From the NCBI RefSeq assembly GCF_900177245.1, contig NZ_FXBM01000001.1:1-64000 (forward strand): a stretch of 64,000 bases of DNA. Reading direction: 5' to 3'. Position 1 is the first letter of the stretch, and each line of letters opens with the position of its first letter. The notes beneath the pieces are model-generated. The model ran no database searches. It saw nothing but the letters and a program-made list of their open reading frames with translations, and was not told where the DNA came from. Below, piece by piece: positions 17,134 to 25,752 of this stretch. The translations under genes were made by a program, and so were the position numbers. Source of the DNA: Rathayibacter oskolensis (lineage in GTDB: Bacteria > Actinomycetota > Actinomycetes > Actinomycetales > Microbacteriaceae).

Positions 17134-18402
17134 GTGAGCGGAACGGTGTCGCGAGTTCGGACGATCCTCGGAGGGCTGCGTCGGCGCACCGCCCCGATCC
17201 TGAAGAGCCCCGCGGTGCTCTCGTTCGGCGCCCGCGCGGTCTTCGTCGACGCCCCCCGGCTCCGCGGCGCTCGCCGCTCCGGCGGAACGTCGGGTCGCGC
17301 GATCCTGATCGCCCCTCCCGGCGCCGGCAACATCGGCGACGCGGCGCTGGTCGGCGCCTTCCTCGAGAACGTCGGCGGTCCGATCACCGTGATCACGCGC
17401 TACCCGGGCGACATCCGCATCCCCGCCGAGCAGGCCGACCGCGTCGAGATCGTCTCGCTGGGAACCCTGCTCTACGGAGGTCTCCCGAGCTTCGTGCGCG
17501 ACCTGCGCCGCTTCAGGGCGATGCTGCCCGGCGCGGCGTCGGTCTCGATCGTCGGCGCCGATATCATGGACGGCGCCTACAACTTCCGAGCGTCGACGAG
17601 CCGGGCCGTCGTCGCCCGCAGCGCCGCGGCGGCCGGAGTCGACACCCGGGTGCTCGGCTTCAGCTGGAACGGCAAGGCGCATCCGGCCGCTCTCGCGCAG
17701 CTCCGCGAGGCGGACCGTGCGGGGACGACCCTCTACCTCCGCGATCCGCTGTCGGTCGAGCGCGCCCGTCGGGACGGCCTCGACGCGAAGGCCTCCGCCG
17801 ACATCGTCTTCTCGGCCCGCTCGGTCGATCCCGAGCGGGCGAGCACCGAGCTCGCGACGGTCGACACCGACGGAGGCGTCGCGATCGTCAACGTCTCGGG
17901 TCTCATCGACACCGATCAGACCGGGGCCTACGTCGAGATCATCGGCGGTCTGCGCGCGCGCGGCTTCGCTGTCGTCCTGCTCCCGCACGTGATCAAGCAC
18001 GGACCCGACGACCTCGCGGCGTGCCGCAAGGTGTTCGCGGCCCTGCCGGACACGTCGGGCGTCGTCTTCATCGAGGACGTCCTCACTCCGGCCCAGGTGC
18101 GCGGCTTCACAGAACGCGCGACCGTCACGGTCACCGGCCGGATGCACCTGGCGATCATGTCGCTGATGAAGGGCGTGCCCGCGATCACCCTCGCCACGCA
18201 GGGGAAGGTCGAGGGCCTGATGGCCATGTTCGAGCTGCCCTACCTCTGCGTCGAGCCCGGCGCGGGTCTCGCCGGCCGGGTCGGCGAGGCGCTGGAGCGC
18301 GTGCTGTCGGATCGTGACGCCGTCTCCGCGGCCATCCTCGCGAAGCTGCCCGCCGTGCAGGAGCTGAGCGCCGCCAACTTCGAAGGCCTGCCGCGCGCCT
18401 GA
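17134..18402 (+). CDS. Polysaccharide pyruvyl transferase family protein
   Basis: 422 residues from GTG 17134. The domain matches PF04230: an N-terminal PPGAGNIGDAALVGAFLENV, SIVGADIMDGAYN, a central SADIVFSARSVDP, and a C-terminal TVTGRMHLAIMSLMKGVPAI containing the conserved RxH-type site. Such enzymes put pyruvate ketals from phosphoenolpyruvate on exopolysaccharide or cell-wall glycan sugars, giving negative charge. The frame is open further upstream, but GTG 17134 begins the recognisable domain and has a GAGGAC upstream. The 281-bp divergent spacer to the beta-helix gene may allow shared control. Confidence 0.88.
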   Translation: MSGTVSRVRTILGGLRRRTAPILKSPAVLSFGARAVFVDAPRLRGARRSGGTSGRAILIAPPGAGNIGDAALVGAFLENVGGPITVITRYPGDIRIPAEQADRVEIVSLGTLLYGGLPSFVRDLRRFRAMLPGAASVSIVGADIMDGAYNFRASTSRAVVARSAAAAGVDTRVLGFSWNGKAHPAALAQLREADRAGTTLYLRDPLSVERARRDGLDAKASADIVFSARSVDPERASTELATVDTDGGVAIVNVSGLIDTDQTGAYVEIIGGLRARGFAVVLLPHVIKHGPDDLAACRKVFAALPDTSGVVFIEDVLTPAQVRGFTERATVTVTGRMHLAIMSLMKGVPAITLATQGKVEGLMAMFELPYLCVEPGAGLAGRVGEALERVLSDRDAVSAAILAKLPAVQELSAANFEGLPRA

Positions 18403-18764
18403 GAGGTCCGCTCGGTGCTTCGCTGGGGTCGGCGGCACGGGGCGTCCTTCCGGGCGTCGAGGTCGGAGGGGCGACCGTTCGCTACCGCGGCACTGCGGGG
18501 TGACGATCGCCTGGGCAGGATCCGGAGGAGTCTCCGGCGCTCTTGCAGTGACCCTATGGGCGAGGTTCGAGCGCTCGTCACCGATGAGGATTCCTCCGAA
18601 TCGGCGTGCCTCCTCCGGGGACGGGGCGCCTCCCGGACGCGCCGTCCGGCCCTGACCGGGGCGTCTCGGGCTCGCAGAACCGCGTCCGGCTCGCCGGCTC
18701 GCAGGGCTCCTGCGAGCCGAGCGCGATCCGTCGAGCCGGAGGAGATCCCCGGGGCGCCGCGGGG
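18403..18764. other. 362-bp intergenic region between convergent genes
   Basis: I see no credible gene here. Near the right end lies a hairpin at 18696-18718. The rest is GC-rich with no recognised motif. Confidence 0.4.
18696..18718. terminator. Perfect 10-bp hairpin with 3-nt loop
   Basis: ggctcgcagg and cctgcgagcc flank gct. The hairpin lies about 50 bp from the stop of the leftward amidohydrolase gene and is the likely terminator of that operon. Confidence 0.65.
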
Positions 18765-20276
18765 TCAGACCAGGCGGTGCCCGCTGAAGCGGTCGACCGG
18801 TGATTCCCGTCGCATCGCGCGCTCGTACATCCGGCGGAACGGCTCGGTCAGCACGCCGTTGGTGCGATCGAGCGAGTCGTGCCGGGCGACGATCTCGCCG
18901 AGCTGCTCCTTCAGATCCGCTCGGAGCGCCGCCTCGTCGACCGTCGTCGACTCCCCGCCGGCGACGACGATCCGCCCGGCCACGATCACCGTGTCGATCG
19001 ACGAGCCGTTCTCGGAGTAGACGAGCTGGTTCTCGAGACGCTGCCGCGGAGTGAAGTTCAGCGTCTCGAGGTCGAAGAGCACGAGGTCGGCCTGCTTGCC
19101 GACCTCGATGCTCCCGGTGACGGTGTCGAGCACGGCGCTGCGCGCGCCTCCGATGGTCCCCGCGGTGAGCACCTCGGCCACGGTCGGCCAGGTCGAGAGG
19201 TCGGGGTCGGTCACTTTGTGCAGCAGCGCGGCGGCCTTGACCACGTCGAGCATCCTCGGGGAGTCGCTGCTCGAGCAGCCGTCGGTGCCGAGCCCGAGGT
19301 TCACGCCGGCGTCGTGCAGCGCCCGCCAGGGCGCGATGCCCGAGCCGAGCTTGAGGTTCGAGATCGGGTTGTGCGAGATCGAGGTCCCGGCGGCCGCGAC
19401 CAGCGCCATGTCGGAGTCGGTCAGCCAGATCCCGTGGGCGAACGTGGTGTTCGTCGAGAGGGCCCCGACCCGCTCCATGTACTCGACCAGGGTCGAGCCG
19501 TAGAACTCCTCGCCGGTCACGAGCTGGGTCTTCGTCTCGAGCACGTGGATGTGGCACTCCGCGTCGTGCTCGAGCGCGAGCTCGGTGGCTCCGGTGAGCA
19601 GCTCGGGTCCGCAGCGCTGGGGGGCGGAGGGGGCCACCATGTAGCGCAGCCGCCCGCCCCCGCGCCCGTGCTGGGTGGCGAACGCCTCGCGGCTGAACGC
19701 CAGGTACCCCTCCGTCGTCGGCCGCGCGGCCGAGCGCACCGAGTCGAGGATCTCGGCGGGCAGGTACTCCTCGACGAACGGCATCGTCTCGTAGAACGGC
19801 TTGCTGATCACGTGCCCCGAGATGTTGGCCCGCACGCCGATCTCGTCGTAGGCGTCGAACACCGCCGCGAGCTGCTCCGCGTCCTGGTCGGGGTTCTCGA
19901 GCACGTCGTCGACGAGGGTCGTGACGCCCGCCTTGAGCGACTCGAGGGCGAACAGCGACGAGCGCAGGCGCACGAGATCCGGAGCGACGCGGCTGTCGCC
20001 GAGGATCGGGTACGAGAGCAGCATCCACAGCTCGAGCGGCAGATTGTCGTAGCGGCCCTTGAAGAGGTACTCCCACGAGTGCGTGTGGGCGTTCACGAAG
20101 CCGGGGGTGACCAGGCGGTCACGGCCGTCGATCACCTCGTCGCCGGGCTCGGGGAGGAGGCCGGGGCCGATCGCCGTGATGACGTCGTCGACGATCCGGA
20201 TGCTCGCCGTGATCGGGACGGCGCCCGAGACCGGGTCCATGGTGATGACGGAGGCGTCGGTGATGAGGAGGGGCAT
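18765..20276 (-). CDS. Amidohydrolase of the nucleobase deaminase / TrzA-AtzA type
   Basis: 503 residues from ATG 20276. Metal-binding motifs are visible: VTPGFVNAHTHSWEY (HxH), ECHIHVLETKTQ, TTFAHGIWLTDSD and LGLGTDGCSSSDS (Asp). This is the cytosine/guanine/chlorohydrolase subgroup of the amidohydrolases, which deaminate purines, pyrimidines or related rings. It lies 38 nt downstream of an NCS1 nucleobase permease, with a divergent PucR regulator beyond that, so a purine or pyrimidine base is the likely substrate. 8-oxoguanine or cytosine are options, but the exact base is not readable from the sequence. Confidence 0.88.
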   Translation of the reverse strand: MPLLITDASVITMDPVSGAVPITASIRIVDDVITAIGPGLLPEPGDEVIDGRDRLVTPGFVNAHTHSWEYLFKGRYDNLPLELWMLLSYPILGDSRVAPDLVRLRSSLFALESLKAGVTTLVDDVLENPDQDAEQLAAVFDAYDEIGVRANISGHVISKPFYETMPFVEEYLPAEILDSVRSAARPTTEGYLAFSREAFATQHGRGGGRLRYMVAPSAPQRCGPELLTGATELALEHDAECHIHVLETKTQLVTGEEFYGSTLVEYMERVGALSTNTTFAHGIWLTDSDMALVAAAGTSISHNPISNLKLGSGIAPWRALHDAGVNLGLGTDGCSSSDSPRMLDVVKAAALLHKVTDPDLSTWPTVAEVLTAGTIGGARSAVLDTVTGSIEVGKQADLVLFDLETLNFTPRQRLENQLVYSENGSSIDTVIVAGRIVVAGGESTTVDEAALRADLKEQLGEIVARHDSLDRTNGVLTEPFRRMYERAMRRESPVDRFSGHRLV

Positions 20277-20314
20277 GGCGGTTCCGTTCGTGGTGCTGAG
20301 GGGAGGGGCTGCAG

Positions 20315-21787
20315 TCAGCTGCGGAGGGACTCGGGCTGCGCGACGGGCTCGGCCGCCTCCCGCCGCTCGACCCAGGCGACGGCGTCGCGGCGCCCGAGGA
20401 GGAGGTAGGCGACTCCGGCAGAGACGCCGCCTGCCAGCCACGACACGTCGATGCCGCCGAGCGCCGTCGCCGCCGGTCCCTGCAGCGCGGGGACCGAGCC
20501 GTTCATGAAGAGCCAGGTGAGGGTCGCACCGATCGCGAACGACAGAAGCGCGCGCCAGCGGACGTCCGGCAGCAGGGGCGAGCCGACCGGGGCGAAGAGG
20601 TGCCCGAACGAGCGGACCCGCGGCTCGAACACCGTGTAGTGCACGAGCACGATCGCGCCCCACGGGGCGACCCAGCCGACCAGGCCGACCAGCCAGGCGT
20701 CGAGGGTGGTCGCGAGATCGTCCTGGAAGACGAAGAACACCGAGGCGATGAAGGCCAGCACGCCGACGATGAGGCTCAGCGTGCGGCGACCGAGCCGGAT
20801 GTCGAGCGCCTGCGTCGCCATGCCGAACGAGTAGATGTTGAGCACGTTCGTCGCGATCGGCCCGTGCACCACGAGCAGCAGCACCGGGATCGCCAGGGCG
20901 CCGAAGTTCTCGACGATCAGCTGGCCCGGGTCGACCGAGCCGTTCGTGGTCGCGAGGGTCGCGCCGAGCACCCCCAGCCAGACGACGGGGATGAACTGGC
21001 CGAGGACGCTCGCGAAGTAGAGCTTCCGCTTCGAGGAGCGGGGGCTGACGAACCGGGAGTAGTCGCCGGCGTAGGCGAGCCAGGTGAGGCCCCAGCCGAT
21101 GCCGATCGCGGTCATGACGATCGACATGGCGGCGAGGCGGTCGCCTCCGGTGAGGGCGCCCTCGGCGGGGCCGGCGTAGGACCAGTCGATGTCGAGGAAG
21201 AACCAGGCGACGATCGACATCAGCGCGAGCACCAGGAGGGTCGGCGGCACGGTCCAGCGCTCGAACGCCGCGATGGCGCGGTAGCCGAGGAACGAGATCG
21301 CGACCTGGATCGCCATGATCACGGCGGCGACGGCGATCTTCCAGCCGACGTTCGCCTCCTCCGGGTCGACGAGCCCGACGGAGCCGAGCAGTGCGATCAC
21401 GAGATCGAGGACGATCCAGGTGTTGATCGCGCACCAGCCGATCACGACCACCGCCTGGACGGCGGCGGGCGCGTAGTTGCCGCGTCTGCCGAAGACGGAG
21501 CGGCCGATCAGCATGCCGGTCGCCCCGGTGCGCTGCCCGAGCAGGACGAAGAAGCCGAAGACGGCCATGCCGACGACGTTGCCGAGGACGAGGACGGTGA
21601 CGGTGTCCCAGAGGCCGAGGCCCATGTTCACACCGAGGGCGCCGAGCACCCAGTTGATGGGGGCGATGTTGGCGCCGGCCCAGATCCAGAACTGGCCGTC
21701 GAGGCGGGCGGTGCGGCGGGAGTCGGGGAGGGGGCTGAGGGCGTCCTCGGTGTCGCTGGCGGTGCCGTGCAGGGCGTCGGTGCTCAT
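20315..21787 (-). CDS. NCS1-family nucleobase:cation symporter (CodB-like permease)
   Basis: 490 residues with twelve hydrophobic helices, as expected. NCS1 signatures include IWAGANIAPINWVLGALGV in helix 1 and GWGLTWLAYAGDYSRFVSP around helix 6. It would import a nucleobase or allantoin-like compound with H+ or Na+. A GAGAGGA ribosome-binding site precedes the ATG. It forms an operon with the amidohydrolase downstream and shares a 113-bp divergent promoter region with the PucR regulator. Confidence 0.92.
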   Translation of the reverse strand: MSTDALHGTASDTEDALSPLPDSRRTARLDGQFWIWAGANIAPINWVLGALGVNMGLGLWDTVTVLVLGNVVGMAVFGFFVLLGQRTGATGMLIGRSVFGRRGNYAPAAVQAVVVIGWCAINTWIVLDLVIALLGSVGLVDPEEANVGWKIAVAAVIMAIQVAISFLGYRAIAAFERWTVPPTLLVLALMSIVAWFFLDIDWSYAGPAEGALTGGDRLAAMSIVMTAIGIGWGLTWLAYAGDYSRFVSPRSSKRKLYFASVLGQFIPVVWLGVLGATLATTNGSVDPGQLIVENFGALAIPVLLLVVHGPIATNVLNIYSFGMATQALDIRLGRRTLSLIVGVLAFIASVFFVFQDDLATTLDAWLVGLVGWVAPWGAIVLVHYTVFEPRVRSFGHLFAPVGSPLLPDVRWRALLSFAIGATLTWLFMNGSVPALQGPAATALGGIDVSWLAGGVSAGVAYLLLGRRDAVAWVERREAAEPVAQPESLRS

Positions 21788-21846
21788 GGCGGTTCCTCTC
21801 GGGGCGTGAGGTGGAGCTGGGGTGGGTCCACTCTCGTTCCGGGCCG

Positions 21847-21874
21847 TTTCCAGCGGCGCGCGGCCGTGTAAATT
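21847..21874 (+). promoter_or_regulatory. Candidate promoter of the PucR-type regulator
   Basis: TTTCCA (21847-21852) and TAAATT (21869-21874) are spaced 16 bp apart. GAGAGGA lies before ATG 21901. The divergent permease starts 60 bp to the left, so a PucR site would plausibly lie between them. Confidence 0.4.
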
Positions 21875-21900
21875 CGCCGTGACGCGAGAGGACGTTCTGT

Positions 21901-23475
21901 ATGGCCTACCTGCTCTCCGATGCCCTCCGCGATCCGCTCCTCGCCGCCGCGGAACCCGTGCTGGTCGGCGGCGGACCGGGTGCCGACCGCGCCCTCATCC
22001 GCTGGGCGCACGCGAGCGAGCAGCTCGACGTGGCGCCGCTGCTCCTCGGCGGCGAGCTGCTCCTGATGGAGGGTGTCCACCTCTCGCTCGACCAGGACGC
22101 GGAGGAGTGCCGCCGGTACGTCGCGTCCCTCGTCGACTCCGGGGTCGGTGCCCTGGCCGTCGAGCTCTCGCTGCGCCTCCCGCGTCTTCCGTCGCCGCTG
22201 CTCGCCGCGGCCGACGAGCTCGGCCTCGCGGTGCTGACCCTCTCGCGCCGCGTGCCCTTCGTCCAGGTCTGCGAGAGCGTCAACACCCGGCTGACCGAGC
22301 AGAAGTTCCGGAGTCTGCGGATGGCCGACAGAATGTCCGGTCTGCTGAGCGAGGCGGCGGCCGCCGACGCCGGGATCGACGAGCTGATGAGGGTCGTCTC
22401 GACCGCGACGGGCGCCTCCGCGACGCTCGTCTCCCTGACCGGCGAGGAGCTCGCACGCGCGGCTCCCGGCCGCGGGATCGACACCGCACGGACGGCGGGC
22501 TCCTCCTCGGGCGTCCTCCGGGCGGGAGACTCGCTCCTCGGCACGCTCTACCTGCGGGCGCACGAGGACGCCGATCTCCACTCGGTCGCCGTCGCCCTCG
22601 ACCGCGCCCCTGACGTGCTGGCGATCGCGCTGCTGCGCCACCGGCCGCCGTCGGTGCCGGAGCGCTTGACGGCCCAGCTCTTCGCGGTCCTCACGGCCGA
22701 CGAGTCGCGGTCGGATCCGGCGATCGAGCTGCAGGTCGAGGCCCTCCTCGGGCGCCTGGGCGCGGGAACGCGCGGCCGCTACCTCGGGCTCTGGGCCGAC
22801 GTCGACCACGACGACCGGTTGCTGCGCGCGCTCCGCGACACCGTCGCCGCCGCCGGCGCCGATCCGGCGCCCGTGCTCGGCGTGGTCGGCGCCGAGGTGC
22901 TGGCGCTGCTCCCGTTCGCCGATGCGGCGGCGATGGAGGCGGGGCGCTCGGCGCTCCTCGACGGTGCGGCGCACCTGATGAGATCCCGGCTCTCGAGCGG
23001 CGGCGGGCTGATCTGCGTGGGCAGCGGCCTCGGCGATCAGGGCCGGGTGCAGAGAGAGCTGGCGGAGGTGCGGGGGGTGCGCGACTGGGCGCCCGCCGGC
23101 GTCGGCGTGGTCGACTCCCGGCACCACCGCCTGGAGCGGTTCGCGAGCACACTGCGCGACGACGCCGAGGCCGACGACTTCGTCGAGGAGGTGCTCGGCC
23201 CGCTGCTCGCGCACCGCTCGGAGCTGCTGACGACCCTCGAGACGTTCGCCTCGCTCTGGGGATCCAAGACTGCCACGGCCGCCGCGCTCGGAGTCGGCCG
23301 GCAGACCCTTTACGACCGGCTCGCGCGTATCCAGAGCCTCATCGGCCCGCTCGACGCGTCCCCCGCTCGGACCCGGGTCATCACGACCGCCGTCTTCCTG
23401 CACCGCGCCCGCGCGAGCCTGCCCGCGGGGCCGGCGGCCCCCCGCCGCGCGTTCCCCCCGCTCGCGGACCGCTGA
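21901..23475 (+). CDS. PucR-family transcriptional regulator
   Basis: 524 residues. The N-terminal 120 residues are a PucR-type ligand domain (GGGPGADRALIRWAHASEQL, LLLGGELLLMEGVHL). A GGDEF-like middle region follows. The C-terminus has the HTH_30 helix-turn-helix: LETFASLWGSKTATAAALGV then RQTLYDRLARIQSLIG. PucR relatives activate purine catabolism genes. Its position, divergent from the permease and amidohydrolase operon, makes that operon the probable target; this is inference from synteny. Confidence 0.92.
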   Translation: MAYLLSDALRDPLLAAAEPVLVGGGPGADRALIRWAHASEQLDVAPLLLGGELLLMEGVHLSLDQDAEECRRYVASLVDSGVGALAVELSLRLPRLPSPLLAAADELGLAVLTLSRRVPFVQVCESVNTRLTEQKFRSLRMADRMSGLLSEAAAADAGIDELMRVVSTATGASATLVSLTGEELARAAPGRGIDTARTAGSSSGVLRAGDSLLGTLYLRAHEDADLHSVAVALDRAPDVLAIALLRHRPPSVPERLTAQLFAVLTADESRSDPAIELQVEALLGRLGAGTRGRYLGLWADVDHDDRLLRALRDTVAAAGADPAPVLGVVGAEVLALLPFADAAAMEAGRSALLDGAAHLMRSRLSSGGGLICVGSGLGDQGRVQRELAEVRGVRDWAPAGVGVVDSRHHRLERFASTLRDDAEADDFVEEVLGPLLAHRSELLTTLETFASLWGSKTATAAALGVGRQTLYDRLARIQSLIGPLDASPARTRVITTAVFLHRARASLPAGPAAPRRAFPPLADR

Positions 23476-23507
23476 CCGGCGGCATCCCCCGCGGCGGCCG
23501 GAGCGGG

Positions 23508-23699
23508 TCAGTCCTCGTCGGAGGAGGTGATCTCGGTGTCGGTCTCGTCGGCGCGGGCGCGCAGGGCGTCGGCCATCGCGCCGGCTCCCTCGTCGCCGTG
23601 GTCGTTGTCGACCTGCTCGATGAGGCCGCTCAGCTTCTCGTCGTTGCTCGCGTCTCCCGCTCCGTCCATGACGGGCTGGTTCTGCTCGGTGTCGCTCAT
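23508..23699 (-). CDS. Small acidic hydrophilic protein of unknown function
   Basis: 63 residues, rich in Asp, Glu and Gly with no hydrophobic segment (MSDTEQNQPVMDGAGDASND at the start). A good GAGAGGG ribosome-binding site lies before ATG 23699, which supports it as real despite its size. It looks intrinsically disordered. I do not recognise a named family. It is convergent with the PucR gene. Confidence 0.65.
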   Translation of the reverse strand: MSDTEQNQPVMDGAGDASNDEKLSGLIEQVDNDHGDEGAGAMADALRARADETDTEITSSDED

Positions 23700-23796
23700 G
23701 GTGACCCTCTCTCGGGCGGCCGATGGTCGGCCGCACCGCTCCGACGCTACGGCCCGGACCGCGCGAGCGCCGGTCCTTGACGCGGTGGCCCCCGGC

Positions 23797-23841
23797 GTGA
23801 CCGCAGGGGGCGTGAGCGCGGAGGCCGTGAGCGCAGGGGCT
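23797..23841. repeat. Three tandem 15-bp units
   Basis: Units starting gtga(c/g)cgc at 23797, 23812 and 23827, with a partial fourth at 23842, lie in the space before the beta-helix gene end and run into the hairpin at 23854. Confidence 0.75.
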
Positions 23842-23853
23842 GTGAGCGCCGAA

Positions 23854-23889
23854 CGGCCCGGCCCCCTCCGCGAGGAGGGTGCCGGGCCG
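23854..23889 (-). terminator. Strong hairpin after the second beta-helix gene
   Basis: cggcccggc / gccgggccg outer arms and ccctcc / ggagggt-side inner arms close on a gcga tetraloop. It begins 17 nt after the leftward stop at 23907. Confidence 0.8.
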
Positions 23890-23906
23890 TCTGCGATCGG
23901 GTCGTG

Positions 23907-25550
23907 CTACCTCAGCGTGATCGTCACCGGGGCGCTGATGGTGACATTGCCGGCCGCATCGGTCGCCCGGGCGGTCAGCGGGAAGGTCCCGCGCATCCCC
24001 TGGGTGTTCGTGGTCAGCGACCACGTCGACTCCGACATCTTCGTCCCGTTGCCGACCTTGAGGCTGCCGACGTAGAAGGTGACACCGGTCACGGCCACAT
24101 CGTCGGTCGCCTCGGCGGTGGCCGTCGTGACGCCGCTCACCACGATGCCCGAGGCGGGCGCGGTGATGGAGACGGCAGGAGCGGTAGTGTCCACGACCGG
24201 CGGCTCGGGCTGACCGGGCTCGCTGGGCTCCTCGGGCTCGCTCGGCGTCTCAGGATCCTCCGGCACCGGTGTCGTCGCGGTCGGAGTCGGGACGGGAGTG
24301 GTGGACGTCGGCGTCGGGGTGGGCGTCGCCGTCGGGGTCGGAGTCTCGGTCGGGGTCGGCGTCGCCGTCGGCGTCGTGCCTCCCGTGGCCGTGACCGAGT
24401 CGGCCCCTGCGATGTTCGAGGCGAACCGCTGACCGTCGATGTCGATGGCGGCGGGCGAGGTCGAGCCCCATCCCGAGATGACGGCGTCGGATCCGACCGC
24501 GAGGTGGAGGTCGGCGGTCGCGAGCGACACGAACTGCGGGGTGCCCTGGACGTTGCCCTGGGTGTTCAGCAGCACCGGCGTCGCGCAGAGGCTGGTGTTC
24601 CAGCGCGAGACGATCGTGTTCGACATCGGGCTGTCGCACGCCGACAGGTAGCTGACGATGTTGCGGTCGAAGACGGTGTTCGCCGCTCCGCCCACGCGCA
24701 GCGACCCGTTGACGAAGGTGTTGTTGCGGATGAGCAGGTTGCTCGCCGACGGCTCGCGCAGGTCGGCCGACGACCCTCCGCGGCAGGCCGAGGTGATGAC
24801 GACGCAGCCCTGGATGAAGTTGGACTCGACCGTGATGTCGCTCATGCCGGAGCCGCTGCCCGGAGAGAGGATCAGGCCGGCGTTGTAGCAGTTGGACACG
24901 GTGTTGCCGCGGATGGTGACGCCGGTGCTCTCGAAGACCTGGATGCAGTCGGCGTGGAGTCCGTTGTTGATGTTCTGGTTGTAGTCGCGGACCCGGTTGT
25001 TCTCGACGAGCACGTTCGACGCCCCGCCGACCTGGATGCCGTCGATCGACGAGCCGCCCTCGAAGAGCGAGTCGCGGACGACCGCGCCCGCGCTGCGGAC
25101 GAAGAGGCCGCCCTTGTCGAAGTGCGAGGACTCGACGGTCTGGTTCGCGCCGTAGAGGTAGAAGGTGATGCCGACGGTGATGTCGCTCCACACCACGTTG
25201 GCCACGTAGCTCTTCACCCGGTTGAAGAGGGGCGAGGCGCCGGGAGCCGGCGACACGGTGAGCGGCGCCGCGGTGGTCGCCTTGCCGCCCTTGAGCGTGA
25301 CGTCGGGGTAGGAGCCGGAGGTCAGCAGGATCGCGCTGCCGGCAGGGGCGTTCTGGACGCCGGTCGAGAGCGAGCACGGTGCGCTCTGCGTGCAGGCGCT
25401 CCCGGTTCCGCTGGGCGAGACCCAGCGGTCGGCGGTGGCCGCTGTCGCCGCGGGGGCGAAGAACAGGGCCGAGATGACGACTGCGAGCGCGAGGAGGACC
25501 GCGCTCAGAGATCGGTGAGGAGGTGCGGAGGTGGGGGTCGCTGTGGTCAT
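23907..25550 (-). CDS. Secreted right-handed beta-helix protein with Thr-Pro linker and Ig-like domain (paralogue 2)
   Basis: 547 residues from ATG 25550 (GGAAGA about 10 nt upstream). The order is signal peptide, beta-helix starting RWVSPSGTGSACTQSAPC, a TP-rich linker that turns acidic (EDPETPSEPEEPSEPGQPEP) and an Ig-like domain (VSITAPASGIVVSGVTTATA). It shares long stretches with the protein at 15236, for example NTVFDRNIVSYLS and LLNTQGNVQGTP, so the two arose by duplication. The role is probably extracellular glycan binding or cleavage; no active site can be assigned. The next gene upstream on the same strand is the S8 peptidase with the same linker and domain type. Confidence 0.85.
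   Translation of the reverse strand: MTTATPTSAPPHRSLSAVLLALAVVISALFFAPAATAATADRWVSPSGTGSACTQSAPCSLSTGVQNAPAGSAILLTSGSYPDVTLKGGKATTAAPLTVSPAPGASPLFNRVKSYVANVVWSDITVGITFYLYGANQTVESSHFDKGGLFVRSAGAVVRDSLFEGGSSIDGIQVGGASNVLVENNRVRDYNQNINNGLHADCIQVFESTGVTIRGNTVSNCYNAGLILSPGSGSGMSDITVESNFIQGCVVITSACRGGSSADLREPSASNLLIRNNTFVNGSLRVGGAANTVFDRNIVSYLSACDSPMSNTIVSRWNTSLCATPVLLNTQGNVQGTPQFVSLATADLHLAVGSDAVISGWGSTSPAAIDIDGQRFASNIAGADSVTATGGTTPTATPTPTETPTPTATPTPTPTSTTPVPTPTATTPVPEDPETPSEPEEPSEPGQPEPPVVDTTAPAVSITAPASGIVVSGVTTATAEATDDVAVTGVTFYVGSLKVGNGTKMSESTWSLTTNTQGMRGTFPLTARATDAAGNVTISAPVTITLR
24200..24382. repeat. Thr-Pro linker coding repeat, paralogue 2
   Basis: A shorter and more degenerate version of the linker repeat, with TPTP, TETP and PSEP units. 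The boundaries are approximate. Confidence 0.6.
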
Positions 25551-25752
25551 GGCGGTGTCTTCCGATCAACTCGTGAGGGCGAGGGGAGTACCCGGGCGGT
25601 GTCTCGGCGGGAGCCGTGAGTCGATCGGCGGTCCGGGGTCGCACGGTGGGGTGCGACCCCGACGACGCGTCACTGCGTTCCGGGCGGGCGGTGCGTCTGG
25701 TGCGGAGTGGCTGTCGTTCGTGGTGCTGCTGTGATCGCGGAGGAGGGGGTGG

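Noticed and set aside
16849-20076. A 1075-residue minus-strand frame
   Set aside because: It covers the pyruvyl transferase and amidohydrolase genes in a different frame and has no domain.
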